The notes: generated from the sequence alone by a model not told the origin. A stretch of DNA of 64,000 bases from Woeseia sp. (GCA_021773015.1 JAJFKW010000001.1:1781305-1845304); one strand, 5' to 3'; shown: positions 1 to 9,358, counted from the stretch's first letter. Numbers and translations are program-made.

Positions 1-119
1 GAAACACCGGCGCGCGCAGCACCGAGGGCTGCCGCGAGCCCTCCTGGGCCGGAACCCACGACAAGTACGTCTGTTTCGTGGATGATCTCGGTATCCCGAG
101 CACTTTCCCGTATCTTCAA
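1..119 (-). CDS. FAD-dependent oxidoreductase, N-terminal fragment (cut by window edge)
   Basis: Only the first 39 codons are in the window; the gene continues past the left edge. The translation carries the dinucleotide-binding signature VVGSGPGGLAAALGAARAG right after a short leader, which is the FAD-binding Rossmann start (GxGxxG) of flavin oxidoreductases. The start is a TTG at 117-119 preceded by a perfect GGAGG six bases upstream (complement of 126-130). The ATGs further upstream run into a stop at once. It is divergent from the TmpA-like gene. The FAD fold is well supported; the substrate cannot be told from this fragment. Confidence 0.8.
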   Translation of the reverse strand, partial: MKIRESARDTEIIHETDVLVVGSGPGGLAAALGAARAGV

Positions 120-453
120 TGTTTGCCTCCATTCATCATGGCGCGACCTGCGTCACGCCCTCGGCCGTCAACGGGCCGATGATTTCTATCATGACTGCCG
201 TTTACGCTACGGAATATTTTCGTGTTCCAAAAATAGGGCCATACGCGCAGTGACTAGAAACGCTTGCTGCAATACAAGACGTCCCGCCTAAGATTCTTCG
301 TGCCAATTTCATCGTGTCGTCAATACCAAAAAAAAGTTCGCGCTGGAACCAATAATTGCCTATTTATTCGCACAAACAACTTCGCACACACTACTCATCA
401 AAGCTAAACTCAACGATCAGGTTTCTCGCCACACTTGCACCAAACAACGTACT
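120..453. other. Divergent intergenic region between FAD oxidoreductase and tmpA-like gene
   Basis: This 334-base gap must hold promoters for both flanking genes. The stretch before 454 is A-rich, but I see no convincing -35/-10 pair, no strong Shine-Dalgarno before the ATG at 454, and no palindrome. The short open frame at 82-291 has no recognisable protein features and overlaps the oxidoreductase start, so I do not call it a gene. Confidence 0.5.
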
Positions 454-1632
454 ATGGAGTCTGCAGTGGTCACCTCAATAGCGTCCGATCCCGCCACCAC
501 CATCGACTCCCTGTCGCACACCGCTGACGAACTCACGATACGTTGGGCTGACGAACAAACCAGCCACCTTAGTGCGTTATGGCTACGTGATCATTGCCAG
601 ATGCCTGCAAGCCGCAATCCTAACAACGGCCAGCGCCTATTGAACATCACCGACATTCCGTTGACATTGTCTATTGCGACAGCAACTAGGGTCGGGAACG
701 ACAGACTGACCGTAGTTTTTGAGCCCGGCGGCTATGCTTCAACCTATGACACGTGCTGGATTAGAGGTAATTGTTACACGCTGAATAACGCGTACGATGA
801 CAGAAGCGCCAAACACAAAAGGTTGTGGAAAAAGAACGACCTTGCGTCAGACCTGCCGACTGTTGCCTATCCGCAGTTTGCCCATGACCTTGACGATGAA
901 ACGCGCGCGCTCCGCTATGTCGCCGAGTATGGGTTTTGTGTGCTCACCGACGTCCCCTGTAACTCGAGACAGGTACTCAATATCATTGCGCATTTCGGCC
1001 ACCCTCGAATAACTAATTACGGCGACATTTTTGAAGTGAAGACCGTGGTTGATCCCAACAATTTGGCATACAGCAATTTGGGTCTGGGTTGCCATACCGA
1101 CAACCCCTATCGCAACCCGATTCCAACAGTGCAACTTTTGCATTGCCTGTCTAATTCTACCCACGGCGGCGATTCCATTCTGGTTGATGGGTTTCGAGCA
1201 GCAACAGTTTTGCGCGAGGAGTCGCCGACTCACTTTCAACTCCTGGTCGGCAACTGGGTAAGCTTTCGCTTTAGTGACGACACAGCAGATTTGCGTTCGC
1301 GTGGTCCAATGATCGAAGTGGACGATCTTAGTAACATCATTGCAGTACGCTTCAACAATCGATCAATTTCGTCAATTCAACTACCCCATGAACGAATGGC
1401 GGCTTACTACGAAGCGTATCGCCATTTTGCTGAGATACTCGAGCGGGAAGATTTGAAAGTGACTTTCAAGCTCGAACCCGGGCATTTATTGCTTTTTGAC
1501 AACACGCGCGTGCTGCATGCACGAACGGCGTTCTCCAGCGACGGGAAGCGTCATTTGCAAGGCGCGTACGCGGATCTTGATAGCCTATACAGTCGTTTGC
1601 TGGTACTTGAACGCAGTAAGGTAGGCGTGTAA
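454..1632 (+). CDS. TmpA/gamma-butyrobetaine-hydroxylase-like Fe(II)/2-oxoglutarate dioxygenase
   Basis: A 392-residue TauD/TfdA-family oxygenase with the two-domain layout of gamma-butyrobetaine hydroxylase. Residues 25-110 form the small N-terminal domain (WLRDHC near 43-48) and residues 140-390 the double-stranded beta-helix. The iron ligands are visible as H214-x-D216 and H355, with R366 placed to bind 2-oxoglutarate. The CxCxxC zinc ligands usual in the N-terminal domain of the carnitine enzymes are missing; only one Cys remains. Its stop codon overlaps the start of a PhnZ/TmpB-like gene by one base. In known TmpA/TmpB pairs, TmpA hydroxylates 2-(trimethylammonio)ethylphosphonate and TmpB cleaves the C-P bond to give glycine betaine and phosphate. 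The family is sure; the exact phosphonate is inferred. A PhnY-type role on 2-aminoethylphosphonate is the main alternative. Confidence 0.75.
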   Translation: MESAVVTSIASDPATTIDSLSHTADELTIRWADEQTSHLSALWLRDHCQMPASRNPNNGQRLLNITDIPLTLSIATATRVGNDRLTVVFEPGGYASTYDTCWIRGNCYTLNNAYDDRSAKHKRLWKKNDLASDLPTVAYPQFAHDLDDETRALRYVAEYGFCVLTDVPCNSRQVLNIIAHFGHPRITNYGDIFEVKTVVDPNNLAYSNLGLGCHTDNPYRNPIPTVQLLHCLSNSTHGGDSILVDGFRAATVLREESPTHFQLLVGNWVSFRFSDDTADLRSRGPMIEVDDLSNIIAVRFNNRSISSIQLPHERMAAYYEAYRHFAEILEREDLKVTFKLEPGHLLLFDNTRVLHARTAFSSDGKRHLQGAYADLDSLYSRLLVLERSKVGV

Positions 1633-2207
1633 TGACACAACTCCAAGCTACGCTATGCGCCGATGGTATCGTCGACTATCTTGCTGGGATATTTGTACGT
1701 CGGGGCGCGGAATCCTACTTGGGCGAGCCGGTAACCATGTCGGAGCACATGCTGCAATCGGCAATGGCTGCAGAGCGCGCGCACGCGAGCGACGAGTTGA
1801 TTGTCGCCGCCCTATTGCACGACATCGGCCACTACAGCAATGAAATTCCGGAGCATCTGCTAATGCAGGGTACAAATAACCATCATGATGAGGCGGGCGC
1901 GACTTTCCTAGCCGCTTTTTTTCCGCCCGCCATTACTGAGCCAATACGTAATCATGTCGCCGCCAAACGCTACCTTTGCAGCGTAGACTCCAGCTACGAA
2001 CGAAAATTATCTGAGGCGTCTCAATACACGTTGAAGATTCAAGGGGGCCTCCTATCTCCAGCAAAAATTCAAGCGTTCGAATCTAACGGCTATTTGCAGC
2101 AAAGCATCGACCTTCGAGGTTGGGACGATCAGGGCAAGGACCCGAATATCGTCTGCAGTGATTTCGAGCACTATCGCTCGCTCATCGAAACATTCGTCAT
2201 CCGCTAA
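1632..2207 (+). CDS. PhnZ/TmpB-like HD-domain mixed-valent diiron oxygenase
   Basis: A 191-residue HD-fold protein with the residue set of the C-P bond cleaving oxygenase PhnZ: Y29, E32 and H39 (same spacing as PhnZ Y24, E27, H34), the H63-D64 pair, H85, H108 in HVAAKRY, and an LRGWDD stretch with D165/D166. The YxxE pair that closes over the active site separates PhnZ/TmpB from plain HD phosphohydrolases. The expected reaction is oxidative cleavage of a 1-hydroxyphosphonate to a carboxylic acid and phosphate in the cytoplasm. The ATG overlaps the stop of the oxygenase before it (TAATG), so the pair is translationally coupled. A nucleotide or inositol substrate cannot be fully excluded, but the context argues against it. 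Confidence 0.82.
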   Translation: MTQLQATLCADGIVDYLAGIFVRRGAESYLGEPVTMSEHMLQSAMAAERAHASDELIVAALLHDIGHYSNEIPEHLLMQGTNNHHDEAGATFLAAFFPPAITEPIRNHVAAKRYLCSVDSSYERKLSEASQYTLKIQGGLLSPAKIQAFESNGYLQQSIDLRGWDDQGKDPNIVCSDFEHYRSLIETFVIR

Positions 2208-2214
2208 AGCCACA

Positions 2215-3426
2215 ATGAACGGCCTCATCGTTATACTGATCGACGGCCTTGGTGGCAATTTTTTCGCCGCTAATCGGCAATTGCTGCCCAATCTCGACGC
2301 GCTCGCATCGGCGGGGTGTTACGTCCGCAGATTGCAGGCAGAGACCTGCGCAACCTCGATGCCGGGACGCGCCTCAACGATTACCGGTGTGCCTGCCGCG
2401 CTTCACGGTATCTACGGAAATGTCATTTGGGACGGCAAGCGCTTTCGCAGTGCAAATCCGAGCGATGTGCGCGTCGACTCGCTCGCCAAACGCGCTAAGG
2501 AGAGTGGCCTGGACGTTGCCTGTTTGGGTTTCGGTATGATTCGGCCCGAGGACTGTGACCTTTTCCACGCGCCATTTTGGGCCTACGAGAATATTGAGTC
2601 CTCGCCCGCGCCAGATGCGCTTGATGTTTGGCAGGAACTCATTGACTGCAACATCGGGCATGATCGATTATTTGATAATGAAAAAGTAAACCCACTGCCG
2701 CAAAGAGGCGTTAACAACAAATTGAATTGGGGTCAGCAGTGCGATGCTAAGTTCGCAGAATGGGCGGATCTGCTGGCAGGACTAAGTGATTCGCCGGATT
2801 TGGTGTTTATCGAACTCGCGTCGCCCGACTACTTTTTTCATAAGTTCGGTACCGAAAGCGAATATGCGTTACATGCATGCATTGAAGCTGACGCGCAAAT
2901 AGGTGATTTGGTTTCCGGATTGAACAAATCTGCGAGCCCACGGCGTTTCAATATTGCCGTTGTATCTGACCACGGTTTTTCGGAAATTAAGAAATCGATT
3001 CACCCCGATATCGCATTGCACGGAGAGACGTACTCTTGTGAGGGCGGCATTTTGCACTTGCATTACGAATCAGCCGCGCACTTGGATAGCGTGACGAAGC
3101 GGTTAGCCCGGCACGGCGCAAAAATGCTCGATAACCAATACCTGCCGGCCGATCAGCGAGCGGAAGTCGCAGCATTCTTGGCTCCGCCAGATACCGATTT
3201 CACTTTGGATTTTTTGAAATCGGGAAAATATTCTGGGCCATCAAAATATTCAGCGAATCATGGCTTTGCGGCAGGACACTCAAACGACGAGAGAGTCGCC
3301 ATTTTTTCCGGGCCTGACGTTGCACGGGTCACGCTTGACTGGCGACCGTCGAACTGTATTGCGCCGACACTTGCCAAATTGCTGCAACTGCCTACAACTG
3401 TGTATCCGACGTTATCCGCAATGTAA
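2215..3426 (+). CDS. Alkaline phosphatase superfamily hydrolase (type I phosphodiesterase/NPP-like)
   Basis: A 403-residue cytoplasmic enzyme with no signal peptide. Metal-site motifs run in order: IDGLGG at the N-terminus (D10), the nucleophile loop CATSMPGRASTITG (S48 or T47 as nucleophile), PDYFFHKFG, VSDHGF and AGHS. This is the nucleotide pyrophosphatase/phosphonoacetate hydrolase branch of the superfamily. I chose the ATG at 2215, seven bases after the HD-oxygenase stop, because the earlier in-frame start at 2158 lies inside that gene. Position suggests a third step on a phosphonate or phosphodiester that feeds or follows the oxygenase pair. The substrate is unknown; phosphonoacetate-like compounds are one option. 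Confidence 0.7.
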   Translation: MNGLIVILIDGLGGNFFAANRQLLPNLDALASAGCYVRRLQAETCATSMPGRASTITGVPAALHGIYGNVIWDGKRFRSANPSDVRVDSLAKRAKESGLDVACLGFGMIRPEDCDLFHAPFWAYENIESSPAPDALDVWQELIDCNIGHDRLFDNEKVNPLPQRGVNNKLNWGQQCDAKFAEWADLLAGLSDSPDLVFIELASPDYFFHKFGTESEYALHACIEADAQIGDLVSGLNKSASPRRFNIAVVSDHGFSEIKKSIHPDIALHGETYSCEGGILHLHYESAAHLDSVTKRLARHGAKMLDNQYLPADQRAEVAAFLAPPDTDFTLDFLKSGKYSGPSKYSANHGFAAGHSNDERVAIFSGPDVARVTLDWRPSNCIAPTLAKLLQLPTTVYPTLSAM

Positions 3427-3490
3427 GTGCGGTAAGTTTTTCGGTGCAGCGCGAAAGCTGGACCTCAGCACAGGCTGCTCTGCAACTTCA

Positions 3491-3504
3491 TGACAGCGCT
3501 GTCG
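3491..3504. promoter_or_regulatory. LacI-type operator copy upstream of lacI
   Basis: The sequence TGACAGCGCTGTCG has a perfect 12-base palindromic core (GACAGCGCTGTC) and a central CG, typical of LacI-family sites. It lies about 70 bases before the LacI start at 3575. The same palindrome occurs twice at 19579-19631 in the promoter of the glucan operon, so it is probably the autoregulatory site of this LacI protein. Confidence 0.75.
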
Positions 3505-3516
3505 CTTTTGCCTACG

Positions 3517-3532
3517 CCATTGATTACAATGG
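3517..3532. repeat. Short inverted repeat CCATTG-ATTA-CAATGG
   Basis: A perfect 6-base inverted repeat with a 4-base centre lies between the LacI operator and the lacI start. It may be part of the promoter or a small leader hairpin; it is short enough to be chance. Confidence 0.35.
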
Positions 3533-3574
3533 ACTATTCTCAGTTACCCGCACCGCGGAAGAGTCCAATAGAGT

Positions 3575-4612
3575 ATGGCCCGAGCCACTATAGACGACGT
3601 TGCGCGCCTGGCCGGCGTGTCCATTAAGACCGTCTCACGAGTTGCCAACCAGGAACCTAACGTGCGCGATAGCACGCGCGTTAAAGTTGCCAACGCGATC
3701 GCCACTTTGGACTACAAACCGAATCAGTCGGCGCGAAGTTTGGCCAGCCGGCAGTCATTCCTAATCGGCTTGCTTTACGATGATCAAAGCAAATATGAGA
3801 TACCAAGCGCTGGGTACGTTATCAATATTCAGTCTGGCGTTATGAGCGCCTGCAAAGCACGCAACTACGATTTACTGATTCACCCTTGTACCTATCGCAA
3901 CAAAGACATCAGCAAGGAGATCGACGAACTTATTCGGCACTCCCGGCTCGATGGCTTGGTCCTCGCACCGCCACTTTCAGATATGTTGCCAATTATCGAC
4001 GCTATTGAAGAGACCGGAGTTCCGTTAGCGAGAATCGCTCCCGGGTCGAATGTCAATCAACAATGCGTAGTGACAACGAATGATCGATCAGCGTGCGCAA
4101 ACATGGTGAACTATCTGGTGTCGTTGGGCCACAAGAGAATCGCGTTTATCACCGGGCACCCTGACCACAAGGCCGTCGCAAATCGATATCTTGGTTATCA
4201 GGACGGCTTACAAGAAAACGCTATCGCATTGGATACGGAACTTGTTCAAAGCGGTGACAACTCGATCAAGTCCGGTGAAAAATGTGCAGAAGCACTACTG
4301 GCTGGCAAGCAACATCCTACCGCTATTTTCGCGTGCAACGATGATATGGCTGCCGGCGTAATTCGTGTTGCACACCGTAGAGGCATTCGTGTGCCCGAAA
4401 AACTATCTGTCGTTGGATTTGATGACATCCCGCTCGCGCAGCAAGTCTTTCCCGCGCTTACCACGACCAGACAGCCGCTGAAAGCCATGGCAAAAAAAGC
4501 GACGGAATTACTTATTCGCAAGTTGCGTGCTGAGCCGCTTGAGGCTGCGCCGACGATGGTTGAATCGAGTTTAGTGGTGCGCGAGTCTAGCGGTAAGAGT
4601 CCAGCAATCTAA
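3575..4612 (+). CDS. LacI-family transcriptional regulator of the glucan locus
   Basis: A 345-residue LacI/GalR regulator. Residues 1-50 are the helix-turn-helix (TIDDVARLAGVSIKTVSRV) followed by the hinge helix (YKPNQSARSLASRQS). The rest is the periplasmic-binding-like sugar-sensing core, with the usual FACNDDMAAG and VVGFDDIPLA motifs. It is convergent with the last gene of the GH16-GH3 operon, 13 bases away. A copy of the TGACAGCGCTGTC operator precedes it, and two copies sit in the divergent promoter of the operon, so it most likely represses both itself and the operon until a glucan-derived sugar binds. The family is certain; the inducer is inferred to be glucose or a short gluco-oligosaccharide. 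Confidence 0.92.
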   Translation: MARATIDDVARLAGVSIKTVSRVANQEPNVRDSTRVKVANAIATLDYKPNQSARSLASRQSFLIGLLYDDQSKYEIPSAGYVINIQSGVMSACKARNYDLLIHPCTYRNKDISKEIDELIRHSRLDGLVLAPPLSDMLPIIDAIEETGVPLARIAPGSNVNQQCVVTTNDRSACANMVNYLVSLGHKRIAFITGHPDHKAVANRYLGYQDGLQENAIALDTELVQSGDNSIKSGEKCAEALLAGKQHPTAIFACNDDMAAGVIRVAHRRGIRVPEKLSVVGFDDIPLAQQVFPALTTTRQPLKAMAKKATELLIRKLRAEPLEAAPTMVESSLVVRESSGKSPAI

Positions 4613-4625
4613 TCACCGGTTGCAC

Positions 4626-6449
4626 CTAAACTGCGTAATTCAGCCCGTAGCCGATTGGGTATAAGATATCCTCATCGCCCTTAAAATCTACGCCAACGCA
4701 CTCATTTTTCGGCCATGCAAACGACAAACGGCCATGAAAATCGTAGTCACCAAATAACACATCCGCGACTCCTGCACCCTCAGAACCGGGCAGCCAAGCA
4801 GCGACGAACGCATCCGCAAGCCGCAACTCTTGATTGACCACTAACGGTCTGCCTGATATCAACACAACAACTACGGGAATATTTTTTTCGGAAATGGAAG
4901 CGATTGTTTGTAAATCTTCGGGGTGCAATTCATGCAGCTTCAGGCTGCGCCCGTACGCGCTTAACACCTTCATTTTGCCCTTTATTTGCGAGCCGGCTTC
5001 GACAAGAACATCGTCATTCGCACGAATGTCACCCATTCCCTCTGCATATGGCCGTTCGCCGATGACAACCACCGCAATATCGTGTTTGTTTTCGTCAGCA
5101 AGAGAACCATCAACACTTAATTCCACGGAATCTCCAGCATCCGCTAGCGCGGCGTATACGGACGTTCCGCCTTCGACGAAATCGTTGCCCGACATTCCTT
5201 GCCATGCCACTGTGAAGCCACCACATTGATGCCCGCAATTATCGACATTCTTGCCGGCTACCAATATCCTGCTGGATCGTCGCAATGGCAGCGCATTTTC
5301 TTCGTTCTTCAATAGCACTAGCGACTTTCTAACAGCCTCGCGCGCCACTTCACGATGCGCTGCGCACCCAAAGCTTGTATCGTTAGACCATCGACGCTCG
5401 GCTGGTCTTGGTTTGTCGAATAGGCCGAATGCCACTTTGACAGACAGGATGCGCCGAACGGCATCATCAATGCGCGAGAGACTTACCTCGCCTAAGTTGA
5501 CCAGAGTACGCAATCCGCCAAGAAACGGCTTCCAAGTTTCAGAGACCATAAACATATCGACACCGGCGTTGACTGCCAACCGAATGGCGTCCCTATAGTC
5601 GTCCGCCAGGTAATCAATGCCATCCCAGTCCGAAATGACAAATCCTGCAAATCCGAGTTGTTCTTTGAGAAGATCGGAAATCAAAAATTCGTGGCCATGA
5701 CACTTGTCGCCATTCCAGCTACTAAATGAAACCATCACAGTTAACGCGCCCGCTTCTATGGCGGGTATGTACGGCAACACGTGTGTGATTTGTAGCTGCG
5801 CGAGATCAGCGGTAGTTTCACCTTGGTCGATACCATGAGTCGTTCCACCATCGCCGACCCAGTGCTTCAAACAAGCTACAACGGCGTCATCACCGTAGTT
5901 GTTCTGCAAACCGCTGACGAAGCGATCTGCGTACGATGCAACAATTGACGGGTCTGCGGAGTAACTTTCGTACGAACGTCCCCATCGTATGTCTTCAGCA
6001 ACGGCGAGTGTTGGCGCAAACGTCCAATCAGCGCCTGTTGCCAATATTTCCCGACTGCTGACTTGCGCAATTCGCTGCAGTAGATCGCCATCGTTACAGG
6101 CACCCAACCCGATGTTGTGCGGAAACACCGTTGCACCGAGCACATTTGCGTTTCCATGAATTGCGTCCAGCCCGTAAATTATAGGAATTGCAAGATGGTC
6201 TGCATCCTCCTCCATAGAGGCAGCCCAGTATGCGTCACACATGGCAACCCAATCGCTCGGGTGGTTATCACCCGGGCATGAACCGCCTCCGCTCAGCACC
6301 GATCCGATATGGAATTGCTTCACTTCCGCAGAAGTAATTGAAAGCCGTTCGGTCTGCGTCATTTGACCGATTTTTTGATCCAACGACATACGATCAAGCA
6401 GGTCGGACACCCGAGCGGAGACTTTCCCGTCAATCAGCAAATGCGGCAT
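4626..6449 (-). CDS. Glycoside hydrolase family 3 beta-glucosidase, cytoplasmic
   Basis: A 607-residue GH3 enzyme with the (beta/alpha)8 barrel at about 10-330 and the alpha/beta sandwich at about 350-605. The nucleophile Asp is D274 in VISDWDG, and the substrate-binding KHWVGDGGT and IRWGRSYE motifs are present. There is no signal peptide and no C-terminal fibronectin-like domain, so it is predicted to finish hydrolysis of imported oligosaccharides in the cytoplasm. It resembles plant-type and ExoP-type exo-beta-1,3/1,4-glucosidases. It is the last gene of the operon, 14 bases after the GH-A lipoprotein. Family is sure; linkage preference is inferred from the GH16 gene at the other end. Confidence 0.9.
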   Translation of the reverse strand: MPHLLIDGKVSARVSDLLDRMSLDQKIGQMTQTERLSITSAEVKQFHIGSVLSGGGSCPGDNHPSDWVAMCDAYWAASMEEDADHLAIPIIYGLDAIHGNANVLGATVFPHNIGLGACNDGDLLQRIAQVSSREILATGADWTFAPTLAVAEDIRWGRSYESYSADPSIVASYADRFVSGLQNNYGDDAVVACLKHWVGDGGTTHGIDQGETTADLAQLQITHVLPYIPAIEAGALTVMVSFSSWNGDKCHGHEFLISDLLKEQLGFAGFVISDWDGIDYLADDYRDAIRLAVNAGVDMFMVSETWKPFLGGLRTLVNLGEVSLSRIDDAVRRILSVKVAFGLFDKPRPAERRWSNDTSFGCAAHREVAREAVRKSLVLLKNEENALPLRRSSRILVAGKNVDNCGHQCGGFTVAWQGMSGNDFVEGGTSVYAALADAGDSVELSVDGSLADENKHDIAVVVIGERPYAEGMGDIRANDDVLVEAGSQIKGKMKVLSAYGRSLKLHELHPEDLQTIASISEKNIPVVVVLISGRPLVVNQELRLADAFVAAWLPGSEGAGVADVLFGDYDFHGRLSFAWPKNECVGVDFKGDEDILYPIGYGLNYAV

Positions 6450-6463
6450 CTGTCAGAACAACA

Positions 6464-7777
6464 CTATTCGACGAAAAACGGAATGTTCGCGTGAGCAGCG
6501 TGACCCATGCCATCAAACGCATAGACAAATAGCCTGTACGCGCCTGCCTTTGATGGCGTGGACAAGCGAATGTTCTGCGCAACGGGGTTGTCAATTAGCC
6601 CGGGAATATCGTCAATAGATTTTTCGTGATCACCACCGACCTCGCCAGCACTGCTTTCATATTTCAATTGCCACAAATAAGTTAAGCGGTCGCCATCAGG
6701 GTCAGTGACATCGACGACCGCTGCGTATTCCTCGTCTGGCCTCAAGCGTACGCTCTGCATCGAACTCCTATTGTCTAGCAAGAGTGAATTTAATTTGGGG
6801 GTTCGATTTTCCGGCCACTGGTCGTTCCACACAAAGTGCATAACGTCGATGGTCTCAGTCTCTTCGCCTGTTTCCGTAAAGAGCCCGAACCAGGTCGGCG
6901 TACGCTCCTGTTTCTGCCCCCATAAGAACGCATAGTTAGCGATCGCCTGTCTTGGGAAGGGAGCGATCACGTTCTGAAAGCTATTGAGGTAATTCGCTGC
7001 CTTCTGCGTGCTTGTTTGCTCGATAGGCGCACCCCAGGTTGTTTTGGGCATTTCCCAGTGGCCGATTGCACCCCATTCGGTCACGAAATATGCCGCTGTA
7101 TAACCCGTATCCGCAATAAACTTTGGCAAAATTGCTAGCTCGCCATAGAGTTGAAAACTAACGAAATCCAGGTCCGGTGCACGTTGTTCGATCAGTGTCA
7201 GTAATTCAATATCGAGGCCCGCGACCGTCGTGGTGGTCGGATGATTCGGGTCAAGTTCGTGAACCATGGTGGAGATATCATTAACCGCGTCATACACAGC
7301 GGGGTTTTCGTAATCGAAATTAAGCTCGTTGCCCAATATCCAGGTCAATAACGCTGGATGGTCGCGGTGTTTTAGCACATATTCTCGAAGCGTCTCCTTT
7401 TGCCTCGCTACTACGTCATCGTCGTCATAATCAAAGCCATGCCGCTCCGCCTCGATCGGCAGGCATAGCGAAACCGTCACGCCGAGCTCCAGAGCCTGAT
7501 CCAATATCTGTTGTCCAGTCATCACACCGTTGTCGACGGTCCAGGTTCTTATAGAGTTGCCGCCATGAGCGGCGAAAGAACCCATATCGCCGAATTCCAG
7601 GCCCGCGCCCTTAACAATGTAGGGTACGCCGCCACGATAAAGCCTGTAGCCGCCGTCTATTTCGCGTATTTCCACCGGTATTGCCGTTGACTCGCTTGCG
7701 TTGCCGGAACAAGCAGCCAATCCGCAGCAAATTGCTAGCGAAGAAATGACAATCGTCAGTTTTCTTGTTGTACTCAT
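6464..7777 (-). CDS. Clan GH-A glycoside hydrolase lipoprotein with Ig/PKD-like C-terminus
   Basis: A 437-residue lipoprotein: the signal peptide ends in a lipobox LAAC with C23. Residues 40-300 look like the TIM barrel of the GH2/GH5-like clan. WILGNEL places the acid/base at E151 and FVTEWG places the nucleophile at E234. About 345-437 looks like a small beta-sandwich (VDVTDPDGDRLTYLWQ). A GGAGG lies eight bases before the ATG. It lies between a sugar porter and a GH3 gene, so it probably trims glucan oligosaccharides at the outer membrane or in the periplasm. I cannot place it in a numbered GH family; a GH2-barrel-type or unclassified glucanase is most likely. Confidence 0.8.
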   Translation of the reverse strand: MSTTRKLTIVISSLAICCGLAACSGNASESTAIPVEIREIDGGYRLYRGGVPYIVKGAGLEFGDMGSFAAHGGNSIRTWTVDNGVMTGQQILDQALELGVTVSLCLPIEAERHGFDYDDDDVVARQKETLREYVLKHRDHPALLTWILGNELNFDYENPAVYDAVNDISTMVHELDPNHPTTTTVAGLDIELLTLIEQRAPDLDFVSFQLYGELAILPKFIADTGYTAAYFVTEWGAIGHWEMPKTTWGAPIEQTSTQKAANYLNSFQNVIAPFPRQAIANYAFLWGQKQERTPTWFGLFTETGEETETIDVMHFVWNDQWPENRTPKLNSLLLDNRSSMQSVRLRPDEEYAAVVDVTDPDGDRLTYLWQLKYESSAGEVGGDHEKSIDDIPGLIDNPVAQNIRLSTPSKAGAYRLFVYAFDGMGHAAHANIPFFVE

Positions 7778-7789
7778 CGAGCCACCCTC

Positions 7790-9358
7790 CTACGCCACAT
7801 GCCCAGCCAAAACCGACTCCAGCTCTTCCAACGATTTGCCCTTGGTTTCTGGCAATAATTTCATGATCACAATCAAACCGGCAATTGCGAATACGCCGTA
7901 AATCAAGAATGTCATGGCGCTTCCGAAATTCGCCAACTCCCAGGGAAAGACGAGTTGCACCAGAAAGCTAACCGCGGAATTTACCAGCCCGACGAATGAA
8001 ATTGCGATGCCACGAACTCGATTGGGAAAGAGCTCTGAAAAAAGGACCCACATAACCGGCCCCAGCGATATCGCGAAACTTGCGACGAAGCCGAGAATAC
8101 CGATCAGTATCAACGTTGGGTTCATGCTGATTGCAGCCGCAACCAACGCGCCTTCATTCGTCTGTACTTGACTGGCACCTAGCGAAGAATCGAGTGCGGC
8201 TTTGAACGCTACGTCGCTGTCAAATGGCACATCCAACAAATGTACCAGCTGGTTACGATCAATTTCTGCGGGAATACCGATCAGACTCGCCTCAGTCAAC
8301 GTGTAAACGGCGGAATCGAATCCGTAGGCTAGCAGTAACATGCAGATTGCGATTCCACTGATTCCGACTGCCAGTAACGGCCTTCGACCGAGCTTATCTA
8401 TAAATAGAATTGCCACGACGGTAAACACAAGATTGACGACACCAACCAAAATAGCCTGAAGAAATGCTGCATCGGTACCGATTCCTGATTGCTCGAATAT
8501 CATCGGTGCATAAAAGAATACTGAGTTAATGCCGGTTGCCTGTTGCAGGATTGCCACCGACAGACCTATGGCCAGCGCGAGTCGCAACGACGGCTGTAAC
8601 AACTCTTTAAAGGAGGCACTACGGCTGCTGTCCTCGCGCTGCAAACTCGCCCGAACGGATGCAACGTCTGCGCGCGCCTGCGTTTCACCATGCACACGCC
8701 GCAAGATTCGCAATGCATCACCTTCACGATCATGCATAAGTAACCAACGCGGGCTCTCCGGCACCAGAGACAATGCGGCTAGGTAGATAAGCGCCGGGAC
8801 GGCTTCGATACCGAGCATCCAGCGCCAAGCCCACTCGCCAAAATGAAGCGTTTCTGCCAAGTCAGATGCGGAACTTCCAAGTCTTAGGATCAGATAATTG
8901 CTAAAAAAAGCGACCGAGATGCCGATGACGATATTTAGTTGATTGAATGACACCATGCGGCCACGTAACGCGGCCGGTGCGATTTCTGCGATGTACATTG
9001 GCGCGATTATCAAAGCGGCGCCAACACCGAGGCCGCCGATCATTCGCGCGCCAACAAGGAATACAAAATTAGGCGCTATAGCTGACAATATCGCGGATAA
9101 CGCGAATAGACCTGCCGCTATCTTCAAGACTGGGCGCCGTCCGATTCGGTCGCTCAAAGGGCCTGCGGTCATCATTGCTACGGTTGCAGCAAGCGTCAGT
9201 GATGCGACCGCCCACCCGAGCTCGATTTTGCTAAGCGAAAATTCCTGCTCGATAAAGCCCACTACGCCGGAAATTACCGACGCATCGAATCCCATAAGGA
9301 ACCCGCCAAGCGCGACGATCATGGCAATGGTCACTGTATATCGCGTACTTTGTGTCAT
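7790..9358 (-). CDS. Sugar porter (SP) family MFS transporter
   Basis: A 522-residue inner-membrane protein with about 12 membrane segments. The sugar-porter signatures are clear: GGFLMGFD in TM1, DRIGRRP after TM2, PESPRWL at the end of TM6, DKLGRRPLL between TM8 and TM9, and PETKGKSLEELE at the C-terminus. The loop between TM9 and TM10 has an insertion of about 60 residues, as in several marine SP-family porters. It should import glucose or another monosaccharide released by the neighbouring hydrolases, by proton or sodium symport. It lies 12 bases before the GH-A gene and 25 after the GH3 gene in the same operon. Confidence 0.92.
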   Translation of the reverse strand: MTQSTRYTVTIAMIVALGGFLMGFDASVISGVVGFIEQEFSLSKIELGWAVASLTLAATVAMMTAGPLSDRIGRRPVLKIAAGLFALSAILSAIAPNFVFLVGARMIGGLGVGAALIIAPMYIAEIAPAALRGRMVSFNQLNIVIGISVAFFSNYLILRLGSSASDLAETLHFGEWAWRWMLGIEAVPALIYLAALSLVPESPRWLLMHDREGDALRILRRVHGETQARADVASVRASLQREDSSRSASFKELLQPSLRLALAIGLSVAILQQATGINSVFFYAPMIFEQSGIGTDAAFLQAILVGVVNLVFTVVAILFIDKLGRRPLLAVGISGIAICMLLLAYGFDSAVYTLTEASLIGIPAEIDRNQLVHLLDVPFDSDVAFKAALDSSLGASQVQTNEGALVAAAISMNPTLILIGILGFVASFAISLGPVMWVLFSELFPNRVRGIAISFVGLVNSAVSFLVQLVFPWELANFGSAMTFLIYGVFAIAGLIVIMKLLPETKGKSLEELESVLAGHVA

